This document shows, one piece after another, positions 1 through 11,654 of a stretch of 64,000 nucleotides of DNA. A model generated the notes under the pieces. That model ran no database searches, was not told where the DNA came from, and saw only the letters and a program-made list of their open reading frames with translations. This DNA is from Ananas comosus (taxonomy: Eukaryota; Streptophyta; Magnoliopsida; Poales; Bromeliaceae), in the NCBI RefSeq assembly GCF_001540865.1, contig NC_033636.1:6885983-6949982 (forward strand). The letters are read 5' to 3'. The position numbers and the translations under genes are program-made. Numbering within the stretch: the first letter of the stretch is position 1; each line of letters begins with the position of its first letter.

Positions 1-156
1 TGATAGGTAAAATTTATGAGACAGAAAAATGAAGTGAAATTTCAATCAATTGCATTAGTATGGAACAAACTGTACAGTGAAGACACATCATATATTGGTA
101 AACATATTAAGATGAATGACAACGAAAACTAGCTTGCAATACGAGTACTTGCTTAC

Positions 157-3100
157 CACCATCAGCTTGGAGAACTTGAACAAATATGTCAATCTGCATA
201 AGAAAGTATATGAAATCTGAACAAAATAACTAATTTGTAAAATAAAACATGATTTAAGGTATTCAAGAAGATTTACTTCAGATCTTGGCATTAGATGAGT
301 TAGTATGGATGCCTCCATTGTTTGGCGAATAACTAAAGATATTTCTGTAGATCGCCTGCCATATATATCATTCAAAATAAGCGATAACTAATTACATATT
401 TTAATGCAAAGAGCTGCATCAAAAATGAAGTTACAACAGAAATAGAGCATAATTATATTTCAATACAAGCACTTGCTTTGCCTTACTGCTTCAATAATCT
501 GCTACTCCAAATTAAATAAACTACATAACAGCAATACAACCCAATCACAAGTTAACTGTTTGATTAGTTTGTTCATCCAACTCCACAATCAGTAACCATT
601 CCATAAAATAGCTGGATTTTAGTCCCACAAAGCCTCCTTAGAAGAGAAAAGAATCTCCAACTAGTAAAATAATCTTCAATACCTATTCTCAGAAAATAAT
701 AAGGAAAAGATCAACAACCATTTTTCTTTCCGCCACTTCATTACAGTTTATACCCAAAATAGGATCCTAAACTACCATAGAGTTGCTGGTGAGGAAAGGC
801 AACAGAATCACATTGTCTAAAATATAGTTATATTGACAGATCTGCAGATCAATGGGCTGAAGCTCAGCTGGTCAGAATAGTACACTTAATAAGTTGATTG
901 CCTGTATCATCCAATAGAATAGTTAGCCCACAAACAGTGATCAGTTCCCTACAGACGCATCTCACCTTCAAGTTACAAGGTTGGGATAATTCTTCAAGCT
1001 CTATGCTGATAATAGTTCACCTCATTCCTAGTTTCTTACTCTAGTTGATCAAAATTTCAATCTCTATTCCTCCATTATTTTGGTGATAATTTACCTTGCT
1101 AGAGCTTGAGCAAGCACAGGTGACTGAGCGACTCATCTTCAAGTTCAATAGGGAGCTTCTATAACTTTTTCAGTTTGTAGGGCTTGAGCTTCGACACACT
1201 GAAGACTTTGCAGATGAATCAAAATGGAACATAAAAGACTAAAGGAATAATATAACTTTGAGTCACTTAGGAAGCAAATGTCATTTATATCCAAATTTAA
1301 TCTAAGATGGCACAGGTCAACTATAATTGAATCTAATGGGATTTAATTGGAAAAATTATTGTAAATTTTATCCAATCTGTAAAACAGATCACATCGTCTT
1401 TAGTAAGCTAAGATGAATTTTAAACAATTTTGTACTAGAAGAGTTAAAGAAATTCAACAACTTCATGAAATTTAGGGCAGTCATTGGGCAACCCATGTCA
1501 CAATTTCAGTCAAACGGGATCTAGAAGAGTTTCCTAGTACTCTTTTTTGTGTGCAGTAAAAAATGTATCTAGTAACATAGAAGAATAATTTAAGATTTCA
1601 AATATCTATAGATCAATCTAAGAGTGCCTTTATGATATTAGCCAAGACTAAGAATTCTCACAGTCATCCATTTTGTGAATATAAGAAAATGCATGCCTAA
1701 AGACTACTGTGTTTGCGCCTACGTAGATCTTTCGCATCCTCGCCACCAAAAATTTGGGATATTTCAAGATCACTATTAGGTTTCCCCATATAGACACTAC
1801 GGATAAAGCAATCAAATGTTCACGTGCAGAACTGTGATTCTAGTCCAGAAATTAGCCCAGATTATTTCTTTAAGATTTTTAAGTGTCACAATCTTAGCAC
1901 ACTGAAACTTCTCAGACACAAAACAAGTTGAATGTTTGGTAAATACAATATTGTATTGAACTTCTTAAAAGAAATGCACCTGTCACCCTTTTGTCTCCTT
2001 GTTCGATCTCCAGTACTAAAATTCGCCATGCTATACTCGCACCTTACCTGATATACATTTTCCAAACAAAAAAAATATACCAACATGCCTAAAAAAAGAC
2101 TAAATGGAAACGAAAAGGTAAGAGACCACATTACCAGCGCTTGATTGTTACTCTGCTGACTCTTATTCTGAACCTGAAATGCATAAACATCTGCTAATTA
2201 GTCAATGATTCCAGAGGCAGACTCGGCTACAATTTCTTTCATTTTGTATACTATATGAAAAGCTTCAGATCATCAGAGTTCAATTATATAAATGAATAGA
2301 ACCGATTCTCTGCTGACAAAAGATTTTTCACAAAAATGACAAACAAGAAATAGAAAATGAAAGTGCACATTGAAATGGAGCATTCAAGAAGCACATTCAA
2401 TAACTTTGTATGTACAGGAAATTTACAACAAAGAAGGGAATTTGAACTCTAACCTCCCGAGGTCCATACACAGCAACAATGACCCTCGTATTTCCCATCT
2501 CAAAAAGAGCAGAGCTGCACTCAGCCGAACCCAAATTTAAAATCAAAACTCGCATTTTCACACGTCCAGTGAATACAAGAGAGGCGAAGAAAGTATAAAC
2601 TTATGGACCTTACTGAACTACGTTGCATTTCGAAATGGGTTACTAAGCTTTAAAATATTTTATCTAAGTACATAACATAATAATAGCTTGATTTAACTAT
2701 TCCCTGGGAAAACATTTACCTATATTTTAACCTTTTTGACAAGATATTTTGTAACCTAACAAAACTCTACTATTTAATGAAGTATTCTAGAACCTGTAAA
2801 GAAGAAACCGTAAAATTCTTATGAAATTTTTTGGAAATTTTATGGAAATCAACAGGAATAAAAGATTAGATAGTAAATTAAAACTTTAGGCCCTCACTGG
2901 TTGTCGGGATAAGTTTCCGGTGATAACTTGCTCGTACAAAGATTTTATTTTTTCATGCTTCTCGAATGGTTCCGATCTATCTTATTCTTGATAATTGTGA
3001 CTTGATAGCCGAATATGGTATATCATTCTACCAAATATTACGGTCCTGTTTGGATGTATGAATATCTTATTCGGTATATCTTCTTAATTTACTTGAAAAA

Positions 3101-3664
3101 CTTGCATTATTTGGTAAATGAGTAATATATTCGGAGTGATTTTCCAGATATGATAAATCAGCTCGTAGGTGAAATATGTTATCACATCAGATCATGAATA
3201 TCGAGACCCTTCGAGTAAATATCAAACTCCTTTCTTACAATCATACTAAAAAATTCTGAGCAGGAACGTTCTAACGTCCGAACACGGCTGTAGTGCTTCT
3301 TGAGTAAATGAAAGAGATACACTAAATAAGATGTTCGAGTATTCGAACAGAGCCTTAAAGGTCAAATTGTGCCCATTTCGCCTTAAAGGTCAAATTGTGC
3401 CCATTTCAAATCCAATATAGCTGAAACAAGGGATACAGCTTTGAGAGCAAAGAAGAAACTACCCGTCGGCGTTCGCGACGACGCCAAGTTCACCTTTGAT
3501 CTGCCTCATCTGGAACCGGAATCGGAACAAATGTAGCCAAGATTAATTCAAGTAGAAAAATTTGAGAAAGAGAGAGAGATAGGGGAGGAAGGGATTGAAT
3601 AGCGTACTTCGTTGGGACGGCGCCCGTCGATGCGGAACCCGGTTAGCGGATTCACGTACTCCAT
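157..3664 (-). CDS. RRP41: Exosome complex subunit RRP41 (5' part, seven exons; 3' part off the left edge)
   Basis: RRP41 is an RNase PH-fold subunit of the ring of the RNA exosome, which degrades and trims RNA 3' ends in nucleus and cytoplasm; plant RRP41 is reported to keep phosphorolytic activity. Exons on the minus strand: 3608-3664, 3463-3509, 2454-2514, 2135-2173, 1980-2047, 277-355, 157-193. All junctions are GT-AG and the phases agree, giving 388 nt, about 129 of the usual ~240 residues. Readable blocks in order: MEYVNPLTGFRIDGRRPNE, MRQIKGELGVVANADG, SALFEMGNTRVIVAVYGPRE, VQNKSQQSNNQAL, VRCEYSMANFSTGDR, RRSTEISLVIRQTMEASIL, IDIFVQVLQADG. These are the conserved N-terminal RNase PH segments of plant RRP41. 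The start is the first ATG of the conserved N-terminus. No stop or frameshift was seen, so the gene looks intact. Intron 2 carries a MITE. The identification is from remembered family sequence; exon boundaries are my own. Confidence 0.93.
2889..3354. mobile_element. PIF/Harbinger-type MITE in RRP41 intron 2
   Basis: A 466-bp element flanked by TTA on both sides (2886-2888 and 3355-3357). It begins GGCCCTCACTGG and its other end read inverted begins GGCTCTGTTCGAATAC. The terminal GG and the 3-bp TTA duplication fit PIF/Harbinger MITEs. A relative with the same internal words (GAATAAGATGTTCG near the right end, GCCGAATA inside) lies at 63180-63659 in an intron of another gene. Confidence 0.6.
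3358..3404 (+). repeat. Short tandem duplication beside the MITE
   Basis: A block of about 25 bp beginning TTAAAGGTCAAATTGTGCCC occurs twice in a row immediately after the MITE end, separated by CGCC-type spacer. It may be a remnant of an insertion or excision event. It lies within the RRP41 intron and has no coding content. Confidence 0.6.
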
Positions 3665-3812
3665 TTTTCTCTTCCTCGGAGGTCGGAGAGAGAGGAGATA
3701 GGAGGAGATGAGGGCACCGGAGTCCTCTGCTAGGGTTTTGGGGAGGGTTTTCCGTGGTGAGTATTCGCGGCGTCAGTTTTTATTTTTTTATTTTTTTATT
3801 TTTTGGGCTGAA
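3665..3812 (-). promoter_or_regulatory. RRP41 5' leader and presumed promoter
   Basis: About 150 bp lie between the RRP41 start codon and the next transposon. On the coding strand the stretch just before the ATG is purine-rich (GAGGAAGAGAAAA) with a GA-rich run further up, as in many plant 5' leaders. I see no clear TATA box. A MITE starts at 3816, so the promoter is short or overlaps the transposon. Confidence 0.4.
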
Positions 3813-3815
3813 TTA

Positions 3816-4422
3816 GGGGCTGTTTAACTTTGACGTAAAATTAGGAAAAAAAAATTTTCGGTGGAAAAAAAATTTTACATAATTTGATGTTTGATTTGTA
3901 GGAAAAAAAAATTAATTTTCAGTTATAATAGTTTGGTTGAATGGTTGAAAGAAAAAAATATATTTTATTATTTTTATTATTATGTATTCTATATATTATT
4001 TATTTATAATTTATGTTAATTATTAGGCTATATATTATTATTATTATTTATATTTATAAATTAAATATATTAAAATTATATAATATAATAAATTGATAAT
4101 ATTTAATATAATATATGCAATAGTCTTTATTAATACTACATAAAATATATAATTTTATACATAAAATATAAAATTAGTTTTTCTTTACTGTTGTTTGTTG
4201 AAAGAAAAAAAATATAAAATAAAAAATTATTATATATATATTTCTTATTGTATATATTAATATATATTAATAAAAAAATCTAAAATATATTATACATTAA
4301 TTAAGTATGTAATATAATATTTAATAGTATATATTTATTTAATACTATAAAATAATTATTATGTATTTATAAATAATATATATATAAATATATAAAATAT
4401 TACATAATAATATATTTAAATA

Positions 4423-4464
<42 letters not shown>

Positions 4465-4772
4465 TATATAAAAGAGTGGGAGAGAGTCCACGGGTCCACG
4501 AGGTGACCCCGTGGACTCCCCCTCTCTCACGCGGTCCACGGGGCTAGGATCCTCGTGGACCGCGCATGCTCAAAAGCGTGGGCCGCGATTTTGGGGAGCT
4601 TCAAGTTTTCGTTTTCCGCGGACGGTGAGCGAAAAACGAAAATGCAAAATTTTCAGAGAATCTGTAAATGAGGTTTTTCAAAATTTTTTTTTACATATAA
4701 TCAAATATTGGAAAAAAGGTTTTCAGTAGAAAAAAAATTTTTCATAGCATTTTTACATAGAACCAAACACAC
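3816..4772. mobile_element. 957-bp MITE with TTA target duplication and GGTCCACG core
   Basis: The left end GGGGCTGTTTAACTTTGACG and the inverted right end GTGTGTTTGGTTCTATGTAA are imperfect terminal inverted repeats, flanked by TTA at 3813-3815 and 4773-4775. The middle is almost pure A/T with a TA microsatellite at about 4430-4470. Near the right end is a GC-rich hairpin cluster of ggtccacg / cgtggacc words at 4490-4565. A fragment of the same family is at about 36751-37045. PIF/Harbinger-like by the duplication length. Confidence 0.65.
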
Positions 4773-4775
4773 TTA

Positions 4776-5352
4776 GAGAAAACTCTCCTTAATAATTTTT
4801 TTTTTTCACTTTCCTCCCTATCATCCAAAAACTTATATTTTATCGCTTAAAAAATAATAGAAAACTTACTTTGAGTCTTTGACCCTCGTCATCAGTATTC
4901 CGTTAGGATTTCGTTTATATCCTATATTTTATACCCAAAATATTTCTAAAATCCTTCCCGTTCCTCATCCTCGATCATGCCGCTTCGCCCTCCTTCGCCT
5001 CGCCTTCGCCCACCGCTCTGTCCATGCCTACACACACGCCCTTGCCCGCCTCCACCGCCTCGCCCTCGCCCACCTCTCCGTTCACGCCCATTCCGAATAA
5101 GATGACGGGCAATTTGGTCATTTTATCACAGCGTACCCCCCTATGAATATTTTTTAAGGGGATAAAATATAGGTTTTTGAATGATGGGGGGTGGAAAGTG
5201 AAAAAGCGGGTATTGACAGGTGATTTTCTGTAATTTAGTCATTTTTTTCCTAATAACTTATTGCTATGAATACTGTTACATAATACCGCTATAGACACTG
5301 CTAATAAAATATAATTTTATTAATATAATAATATATATGTATTATATATAAA
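4776..5352. other. Intergenic, no gene seen
   Basis: AT-rich sequence with a pyrimidine-rich block at 4960-5095 (repeated CGCCCTTCGCC-like words). The block is open in one frame for 73 codons, but it has biased composition and no recognisable domain, so I do not call it a gene. Confidence 0.6.
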
Positions 5353-6160
5353 GGGCGTGTTTGGCTCGCTTCTTTTTAACCCTGGAATCGGAATCGGAAT
5401 GGGTGAATCCGCTTGTGGGTGTTTGGTACGCAGGAGTCCCATTCCGATTCCGATTCCCGAGTGGAATGGGAATCCCCAATCACCTCTTTTTTCAATCCGG
5501 CTTAGGAGGCCGGATTGAAAGTTGAATCCGGACGGAATGAATATTTATTCAGATTAAATTTATTTTTTCAACTTTTTTAATTAAAATATGAGTTAAAATT
5601 TAAAAATTAAATATATAATTTTAAATTTTAATTTGAACTTAAATTAAAAATTAAAATTTAATTAAGTATTTCGAATCTAACTTATGAATTTGAATTTAAA
5701 TTAAATTTTAATTTATATAAAGTTTTATTCAAATTTATTTCGAACTTAAATTAAATTTATGAATTCAAATTAAAATTTAAATTGTAATTTTAAGTTTGAA
5801 TTTAAATAAATGAAAATTTAGTTTCATATTTTTGAATTATCCACTCAACTTCAAAGTTTAATTTTTTTAAAAAAATAGATTTAAAATTTAGACATTATTT
5901 CAAAATTTTGATGTAAAATTTTAATATTTAATTTTTAATTTGAATTTAAATTAATATATTATAAGATAATGTTAGTATATTAATTTGATTACGTTTTCTA
6001 TATCCATATGAACCAAACACCGACAATGGGAATGATTTATTCCGATTCCGATTCCGATTCTGGTGATGAACCAAACAGAATTAAGTAATGGGTCATTTTG
6101 ATTCCGATTCCAATTTATTTTGATTCCGATTCCGACTCCGACTTCGAACCAAACACGCCC
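5353..6160. mobile_element. 808-bp MITE with GGGCGTGTTTGG termini
   Basis: Terminal inverted repeats are GGGCGTGTTTGGCTCG (left) and, inverted, GGGCGTGTTTGGTTCG (right). Both flanks read AAA, a possible 3-bp target duplication. Just inside both ends are repeated GGAATC/GATTCC hexamers, a subterminal repeat pattern. The interior is TTTAAATTT-rich and noncoding. Confidence 0.75.
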
Positions 6161-7307
6161 AAATAGTTAATTAACTAAAATATTATTATATGTCAAAAAC
6201 AAATGAATTTTACTAAAATTTTTATTAATAGTTTCATATATTTTAAGACAAAAATTTTTCTATCATACATAATTTATTTATATTATTTAAAAAAAAAGTT
6301 TGTATGTATTCATTAAAAAGCCTAGATATTTAATCTTACATTATATATGTATAAAAAATAAAATAAAATAAAATATATATATATATTTTTTTCTATTGAG
6401 ATAGGTTATGAACTTGCGTGGAACATATGTTCATAGCTTGTCCGCATTGGAATCGCGAGATTTATAGAAGTTGTTTGTGATACATAAGGTAAAAATATAT
6501 AAAATTTATGTGAACTATGGATTATTTTAATTTGACTATGTGCTTTTTTTAATATTGTAATTTAATAATCCAAATTTTCAATTTATTTGAATTGAATTAA
6601 TCAATAATATTTTGATTTCAAAATATAAGTTAATTACTTATTTTAGTGAACTTATAGTTGGGGGACTTATATGAAATATACTAACTAAATTTGTAAAGAT
6701 AAACGCCGCATATTAATTTTAAAGTCCAAATACCGTTGGTTGACTCAAATTAAACAAAATTGAAAGATTGATCAGTAAAATTAAAATTTTGAAATATTTG
6801 ATAGCTAAATCAAAATGGTTCCTAGTTCATATAAGTACTATAAGTTTTTACTCAGTTTTTTTTAGGAAAAAAAATGCATGGAAACCCCTAAACTATATGG
6901 GATGTTTGGTTTGACGTAAAACTATGAAAAATTTGTTAAAAATCCACGCTTCGCTACGGGAAGTTTTTACAGTTGGTTTATATAAAAAAAGTTGAGACAA
7001 TATTAATATAAAAGTCTAAGTTTGCAGATCACATTTGAAATAAAACGTAATCCAAAAAGATTCTTACAATCATTTGTTTTTCAAAACAATAGAGACAACA
7101 TAGAAAATAAAGTCCGAATTACATAACTTCATTTAGATCATAACATAATTTTGTATGAAAATATGATTCTTCATTCTTTGTCTTCACTTGATTGGGCAAC
7201 TTCATGAAACCTATTAAAGGAAAAAGAAAGTGAAAAAATCAGAGAAAAAAAGAAGATTTAATGCATTAATTCTAGGCCAATTTGCATAAAAAATTCACAA
7301 GCTTTGA
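6161..7307. other. AT-rich intergenic with dispersed repeat
   Basis: No gene. Around 6700-6840 lies a repeat whose core is TGACTCAAATTAAACAAAAT followed by a variant of GAAAGGTTGGATAGTAAAAT. Related copies are at about 48000-48150, 50085-50180, 60340-60450 and, inverted, 52730-52800. At about 6898 there is a fragment resembling the left end of the MITE at 3816 (GTTTGGTTTGACGTAAAA). Confidence 0.5.
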
Positions 7308-7700
7308 GTTTTTGCAAAACTAGGCCGTCTTTTTTAATTTTGTAGATTCGAACCAGATTTTCCGCCATCAGATGAAAATACCCTTATTCCTTTTCTTCCT
7401 CTCTCTTCTTTTTTTCTCTCTCTTCTTTTTTTTTCCTTCACTATTTTTTTCTCTCGACCCTCATCACCTCCTCTACCGTTGGCTCTCGGCGATGGTAATA
7501 AGGGAGAGCTTTTGCAAAACTAGGCCGTCTTTTTTAATTTTGCAGATTCGAATCGGATTTTCTACCATCGATGAAAATACCTTTATTCATTTTCTTTCTC
7601 TCTCTTTTTTTTTCTGTCTTCTTTTTTTTCCTTCGTTATTTTTTTCTCTCGAGCCTCATCGCCTCCTCCACTGTTGGCCCTCGGCGATGGTAATGAGGGA
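7308..7700 (+). repeat. Two-copy tandem duplication, about 200 bp unit
   Basis: The unit starting TTTTGCAAAACTAGGCCGTC at about 7309 is repeated at about 7509. Both copies continue through a CTCTTTTT-rich block and end in CTCGGCGATGGTAATGAGGG-like sequence. The copies differ by substitutions and small indels, so the duplication is not recent. The reading frame across it is pyrimidine-driven and not considered a gene. Confidence 0.7.
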
Positions 7701-8220
7701 GGCACCGGCACCGGCGGCCCTCGGCGATAATAATAAGGGCAACGCCGCCTCCTCTTCCTCCGGCTCCGGCTCCAGCTCCGCCTCTGCCTCCACCGGCGTC
7801 AAAGACAGAGAACGTAAAACAAAATTTTATCCTTTTTTTTTCTCTTAGACCCTTCTCCATTGCCCTTGCAGCCTTCTGCTATGGTAACGAGGACGGCGTC
7901 GCCCGTGAGGGTGAGGACGAAAAGAGTGCTTGCGCTTCTCTAAAGAGCCCTTCCGGCGAGGTTGGTGGCTGCAATGGGGGGCGAGAAAGAGGCATGACAA
8001 TAAAAAAAATTATAGAGAGAAAAAAAAAAGAATAATAAAAACTAAAAATAAAAAATATTATTTTCATACAGAAAATGCCAAAAACTATAGAGGAATGAAG
8101 AAGAAAATAAAATTTCACTGTTAAAATAAAGTTACACTGGTTTAAAAAAAATTTGCACTATTTTATATGAAAATTGCATTGTGTGAGAGAAAAATTATAC
8201 TTTTTGAGATGAGAGTTAGG
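7701..8220. other. GC-rich then A-rich noncoding stretch
   Basis: A GC-rich block (7700-7800, serine/glycine-like codon bias on either strand) is followed by purine-rich sequence. It resembles low-complexity first-exon relics often trapped in transposons, but I find no domain or splice structure. Similar GC-rich pieces occur inside the Helitron at 38040-38340 and at 58600-58900. Confidence 0.4.
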
Positions 8221-8760
8221 GCCTGTTTGGATACACAGTAAAAAATCTCCACGGAATTTATAAACTGTAGTTTTGGTCCAAATGAAATAAAAAATTCTGT
8301 AACTCTAAAAAAATTCCACGGATTCAATTTTTAAACTGTTTGGATGCGCATTGTGCAATTTCATGGAATTTCTCTAAATTTTAAAATTAAAAGTTAAAAT
8401 TTCAAATTTCAAATTTCAAATTTCAATAAAATTTAAAATTTAAAATTTAAAATTTGATATGTCAAATGTGAAATTTTAAATTTTAAAATTTAAAATTTTA
8501 AAATTTAAAATTTTAAAATTTAAAATTTANAAGTTTTTAAATTTAAATTTTAAATTTTAAATTAAGAATTTTAAATTTTAAATTAAAAAAATAAATTTAA
8601 AATTTAAAGTTCAAATTTGAAATTTGAACTATGAGATTTGAGATTTGAAATTTAAAATTTAAAATTTAAATTTAAAACTTAAAAGTTAAAATTTAAAATT
8701 TAAAGTTTGAAATTTGAAATTTAAAATTTAAAATTTAAAATTTGAACTTTGAAATAAATC
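8221..8760. repeat. TTTAAATTT-type low-complexity array at a MITE-like end
   Basis: Starts GGGCCTGTTTGGATACACAG, a MITE-type terminus. From about 8385 it becomes an array of AAATTTAAAATTT words with occasional TTTGAAATTTGAA. One N is at 8530. No matching right terminus was found, so the element is truncated or its end has diverged. Confidence 0.5.
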
Positions 8761-8810
8761 CCCCTACATATACTGCCTATCTTTAGAGAAAAATATATAA
8801 AAAAGCTAAC

Positions 8811-8886
8811 ACTTTAGTAGTGTTAAGCAAATCCGTAAACCTCAAGGTAAATAGGATAAAAAGCTAACACAGTAGTAGTGTTAAGA
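8811..8886. other. Pair of direct-repeated hairpins before the plasmid polymerase relic
   Basis: Two similar units, each pairing GCTAACAC with GTGTTAAG around a short loop, lie about 50 bp apart, 60-130 bp upstream of the polymerase open frame. They probably came with the mitochondrial-plasmid DNA. Any role as processing or termination signal is speculation. Confidence 0.4.
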
Positions 8887-8946
8887 AAACAGCTGGCCAA
8901 GTAAAACAAACTTACTAAAAGGTCAAAAGACAAAAGAAAAAACACC

Positions 8947-10304
8947 ATGATGAATCCATATACAAATCATTCCATGTTATAGAATCGTCGAAACAGAAAT
9001 TTCAAGAAGTCGTATTCGTCTATCAACTATTATTCTTATTGGGAACGGTTACTATATGGTATTGATAGTGTTAGATGGAAGAATCGTTATCCTGGAAATC
9101 TCTATGCTTCTACTAGTTTTATGGAACCATACCCTTGCATTACTAATTATGAAATTCTAATATTAGCATTTATACAATTGCTAGAGCAGTATGCCTACAA
9201 TATTGATTCAAAGTATGTGAAATTTACCATGGGCTATACTATGTGTTTACCTACATCTTATGAGATCTCATATACTTGTGGTAAGGCTATTCAATTGTGT
9301 GATCTAAAAGGTAATAGACTTCAAAAAAAAAAAGATCTATGATATAATTGAACAACTAGTGAGGTTATACGGTGAAAAATATGAGGATGCTGTGATAAAA
9401 GGGATCTTTATTATGAATCAAAGGATTCCATTAAATTATTAGACTTTCCTAATATATCTTATTCTGATATGATTGGAAATATTATCAAAGTTATGGATTC
9501 TAATATTATAAATGCTAATCTACTAGAAGTCAAATCACTTATGTATAAACAGAGTAGTATTCCCTCTAAGATAAGCGCACTCAAAGGTAATAATCAATTA
9601 GAAAGTCGTCCTTTCATTGTAGCCGATATAGAGACTATTTTGGTGAATAATGTTCATGTTCCTTATGCAATTGGTTACTTAGTGTTGATGCCCGGTGATG
9701 ATCTGACTTCCTTACCATCCTATTTGATACAAACCTTTTTCAGTGAAAATCATATTACTTTCTATCCTATCTTTGAAGAAAGGAGTCAAAGAATGTTATT
9801 TGAATTTTTCTCTAAATTGGAAGAATGTGTGAAAAAAAACAGGAGGTTTTGAACAGTTTATTTCCACAATTTTGCCCGATTTGATGGAATTTTAATTCTT
9901 AGGTATTATGCTGATCGTGGTAATAAGAATAAAATCAAACCCTTGGTGAGAAATCATAAACTTTACGAGTTGAAAGTCTATATTAACGATAAATTATTAT
10001 TACGTTTTAGAGATTCTTGCACATTGCTGCCTAGCTCTCTTGCATCATTGGGCAGGACATTATGCCCTGAATTAGGGCCCAAAGGTTCTATCCCACATAA
10101 GGATTTGGTTGTGTTTGATCTTCAGGTTAATAGTGAGGATTTGATAAACTATCTTCGACAAAATATCTTATCTTAGGTGGTGTGATGTTGAAGGCTCAAG
10201 AGATTAATTGGTCTAAGTATCAGATTGATATTGAGGATGTGATGACAGTGTCAGCGCTTTCCCTGAAAATCTTTCGTAAGAAATATTTTGATGATAATAG
10301 CCGC
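8947..10304 (+). pseudogene. Family B DNA polymerase of linear mitochondrial-plasmid type, N-terminal half, broken
   Basis: The translation matches my memory of protein-primed family B DNA polymerases encoded by linear plasmids of plant and fungal mitochondria. Visible in order: an N-terminal part (WERLLYGIDSVRWKNRYP and on), the exonuclease I motif as FIVADIETI (D and E kept) near 9611, the exonuclease II region as ARFDGILILRYYADRGN, damaged by a stop near 9889, and a downstream block (KAQEINWSKYQIDIEDV) ending near 10304. The polymerase domain (SLYPS and DTD motifs) is absent. Breaks: in-frame stop near 8980, frameshift at the A run near 9327, frame change near 9410-9440, stops near 9850-9890 and 10176. 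The first ATG of the frame is at 8947. The frame must be read in several pieces, so it is dead. Ending just before the PIF/Harbinger insertion suggests truncation by later events. Confidence 0.82.
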
Positions 10305-10909
10305 TAACTATGCTACGTTTTTAAGGTTATCCAAATGGGGCCTTAGAGGGTGTTTGGCCAAGCTTTTTAAAAGTGATTCTGAGCCCAAAAGTGATTTTGG
10401 GCTCAGTAGAGCGTTTAACAATGAAAATTTTAAAATCTGATTCTGCTTATGAGAATCAGAAAACTGATTTTTAAACCTCTAGAAGCAGAAACAGAAAAAA
10501 GCTGCTTCTCAAAATTGATTCCCGCAAAAGCAATTTTCTCACTTAAAAATTTTTATAAAAATACCGAAACTACCCCTAAACAAACAATATAATTCTACTC
10601 TAACCTTTTATTCATTTAATACTTCCAACTACCCTCCTCTTTCTCCCATTTACCACAGCCAACCTCTCTCTCCAACATTAAAAAAAATTTCACTTTCCCC
10701 TCTTCTCTTCTCCATCTCTCTCCCTTCTTTCTTTCCAGCGACATCTCTCTCCCGCGAATCTTTTCTTTTCGGCGAACCTCCTCTCCGGCGAATCTTTTCT
10801 TTTCGGCGAACCTCCTCTCCGGCGAACCTCCAAAGAAGGTACTCTCTTTTCTCTTTTTTCTTTTTTTTTTACAGCTTTCTCTCTCTCCCTCTCTGTCTTT
10901 CCCCATCGC

Positions 10910-11340
10910 TCACAGGTCTGACCGGATCCGCGCCGGCGGTATCCTTATTTGTCGGATCTGGCGCCGGATCCGGTCGGACCCACACCGAATTCGTTGCCGG
11001 ATTCGGGGTCGAATCCCCTTATGGAAGCCATAAGTATCGTCGTTGCCGGATTCTTTGCCGGTTTCGCTGCCGACACGACGTGGGTCCGGCCGCGCCGGGG
11101 CCGAATCCGACAAAGACGGATCCCGCAGGATCCAAACCGACAGGATCCGTTCTTGCCGGATCCGCACCGGATCCACGCCGGCAAATCCAGCAAAGAAGAC
11201 CAAGCATTGTGACTCTATGGCAGCCATGAGCACAAGCCAGCAAATCCGGTAAAGAAGATCCAAGCCTGTGGGATCCGTTATTGCCGGATCCGGGATCCGC
11301 ACCGGATCCACGCCGGCAGATCCACATCGGCAAATCTGGA
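10910..11340. repeat. GGATCCG / CCGGATC-rich block inside the PIF/Harbinger element
   Basis: A GC-rich stretch in which GGATCCG, GCCGGATCC and CCGGCAAATCC words recur on both strands with irregular spacing. Frames on both strands stay open only because of this repetition (alternating Arg-Ile or Asp-Pro). It lies between the 5' terminus and ORF1 and may be an expanded subterminal region. Confidence 0.55.
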
Positions 11341-11654
11341 AAATTTTTCATTCATTTTTTATCTCCTCATGACAGCCATGAGCACAAAATACCACTGGCC
11401 TGACTTCAATTTATCTTTTCTATTACTTTCATAAAAATTAAGTTGCAAAAAGACCAAGCATTGTTGCAACCTTTTTTGATGTTTAAACTTAGCATGTGTG
11501 TTTGATTGTTTGATTAGTTTGTAGTGTGTAATGTTTTAAAATTTTATTTAATTTGTAGTATTGTGTAGTTTGTATGCAATATTTCAATTATTTGTTTAGC
11601 ATTTGTGTTGCTTATATTTTTTAATACATAATTTGTTTACTAGAAAGTTGAAAG

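Noticed and set aside
7372..7848. A 158-codon open frame
   Set aside because: It spans a tandem duplication of pyrimidine-rich sequence and translates to Phe/Leu/Ser runs. No domain, no splice evidence.
10616..10906. Minus-strand 96-codon Arg/Glu/Lys-rich frame
   Set aside because: Product of a CTCTTTCC-rich pyrimidine tract, no conserved motif.
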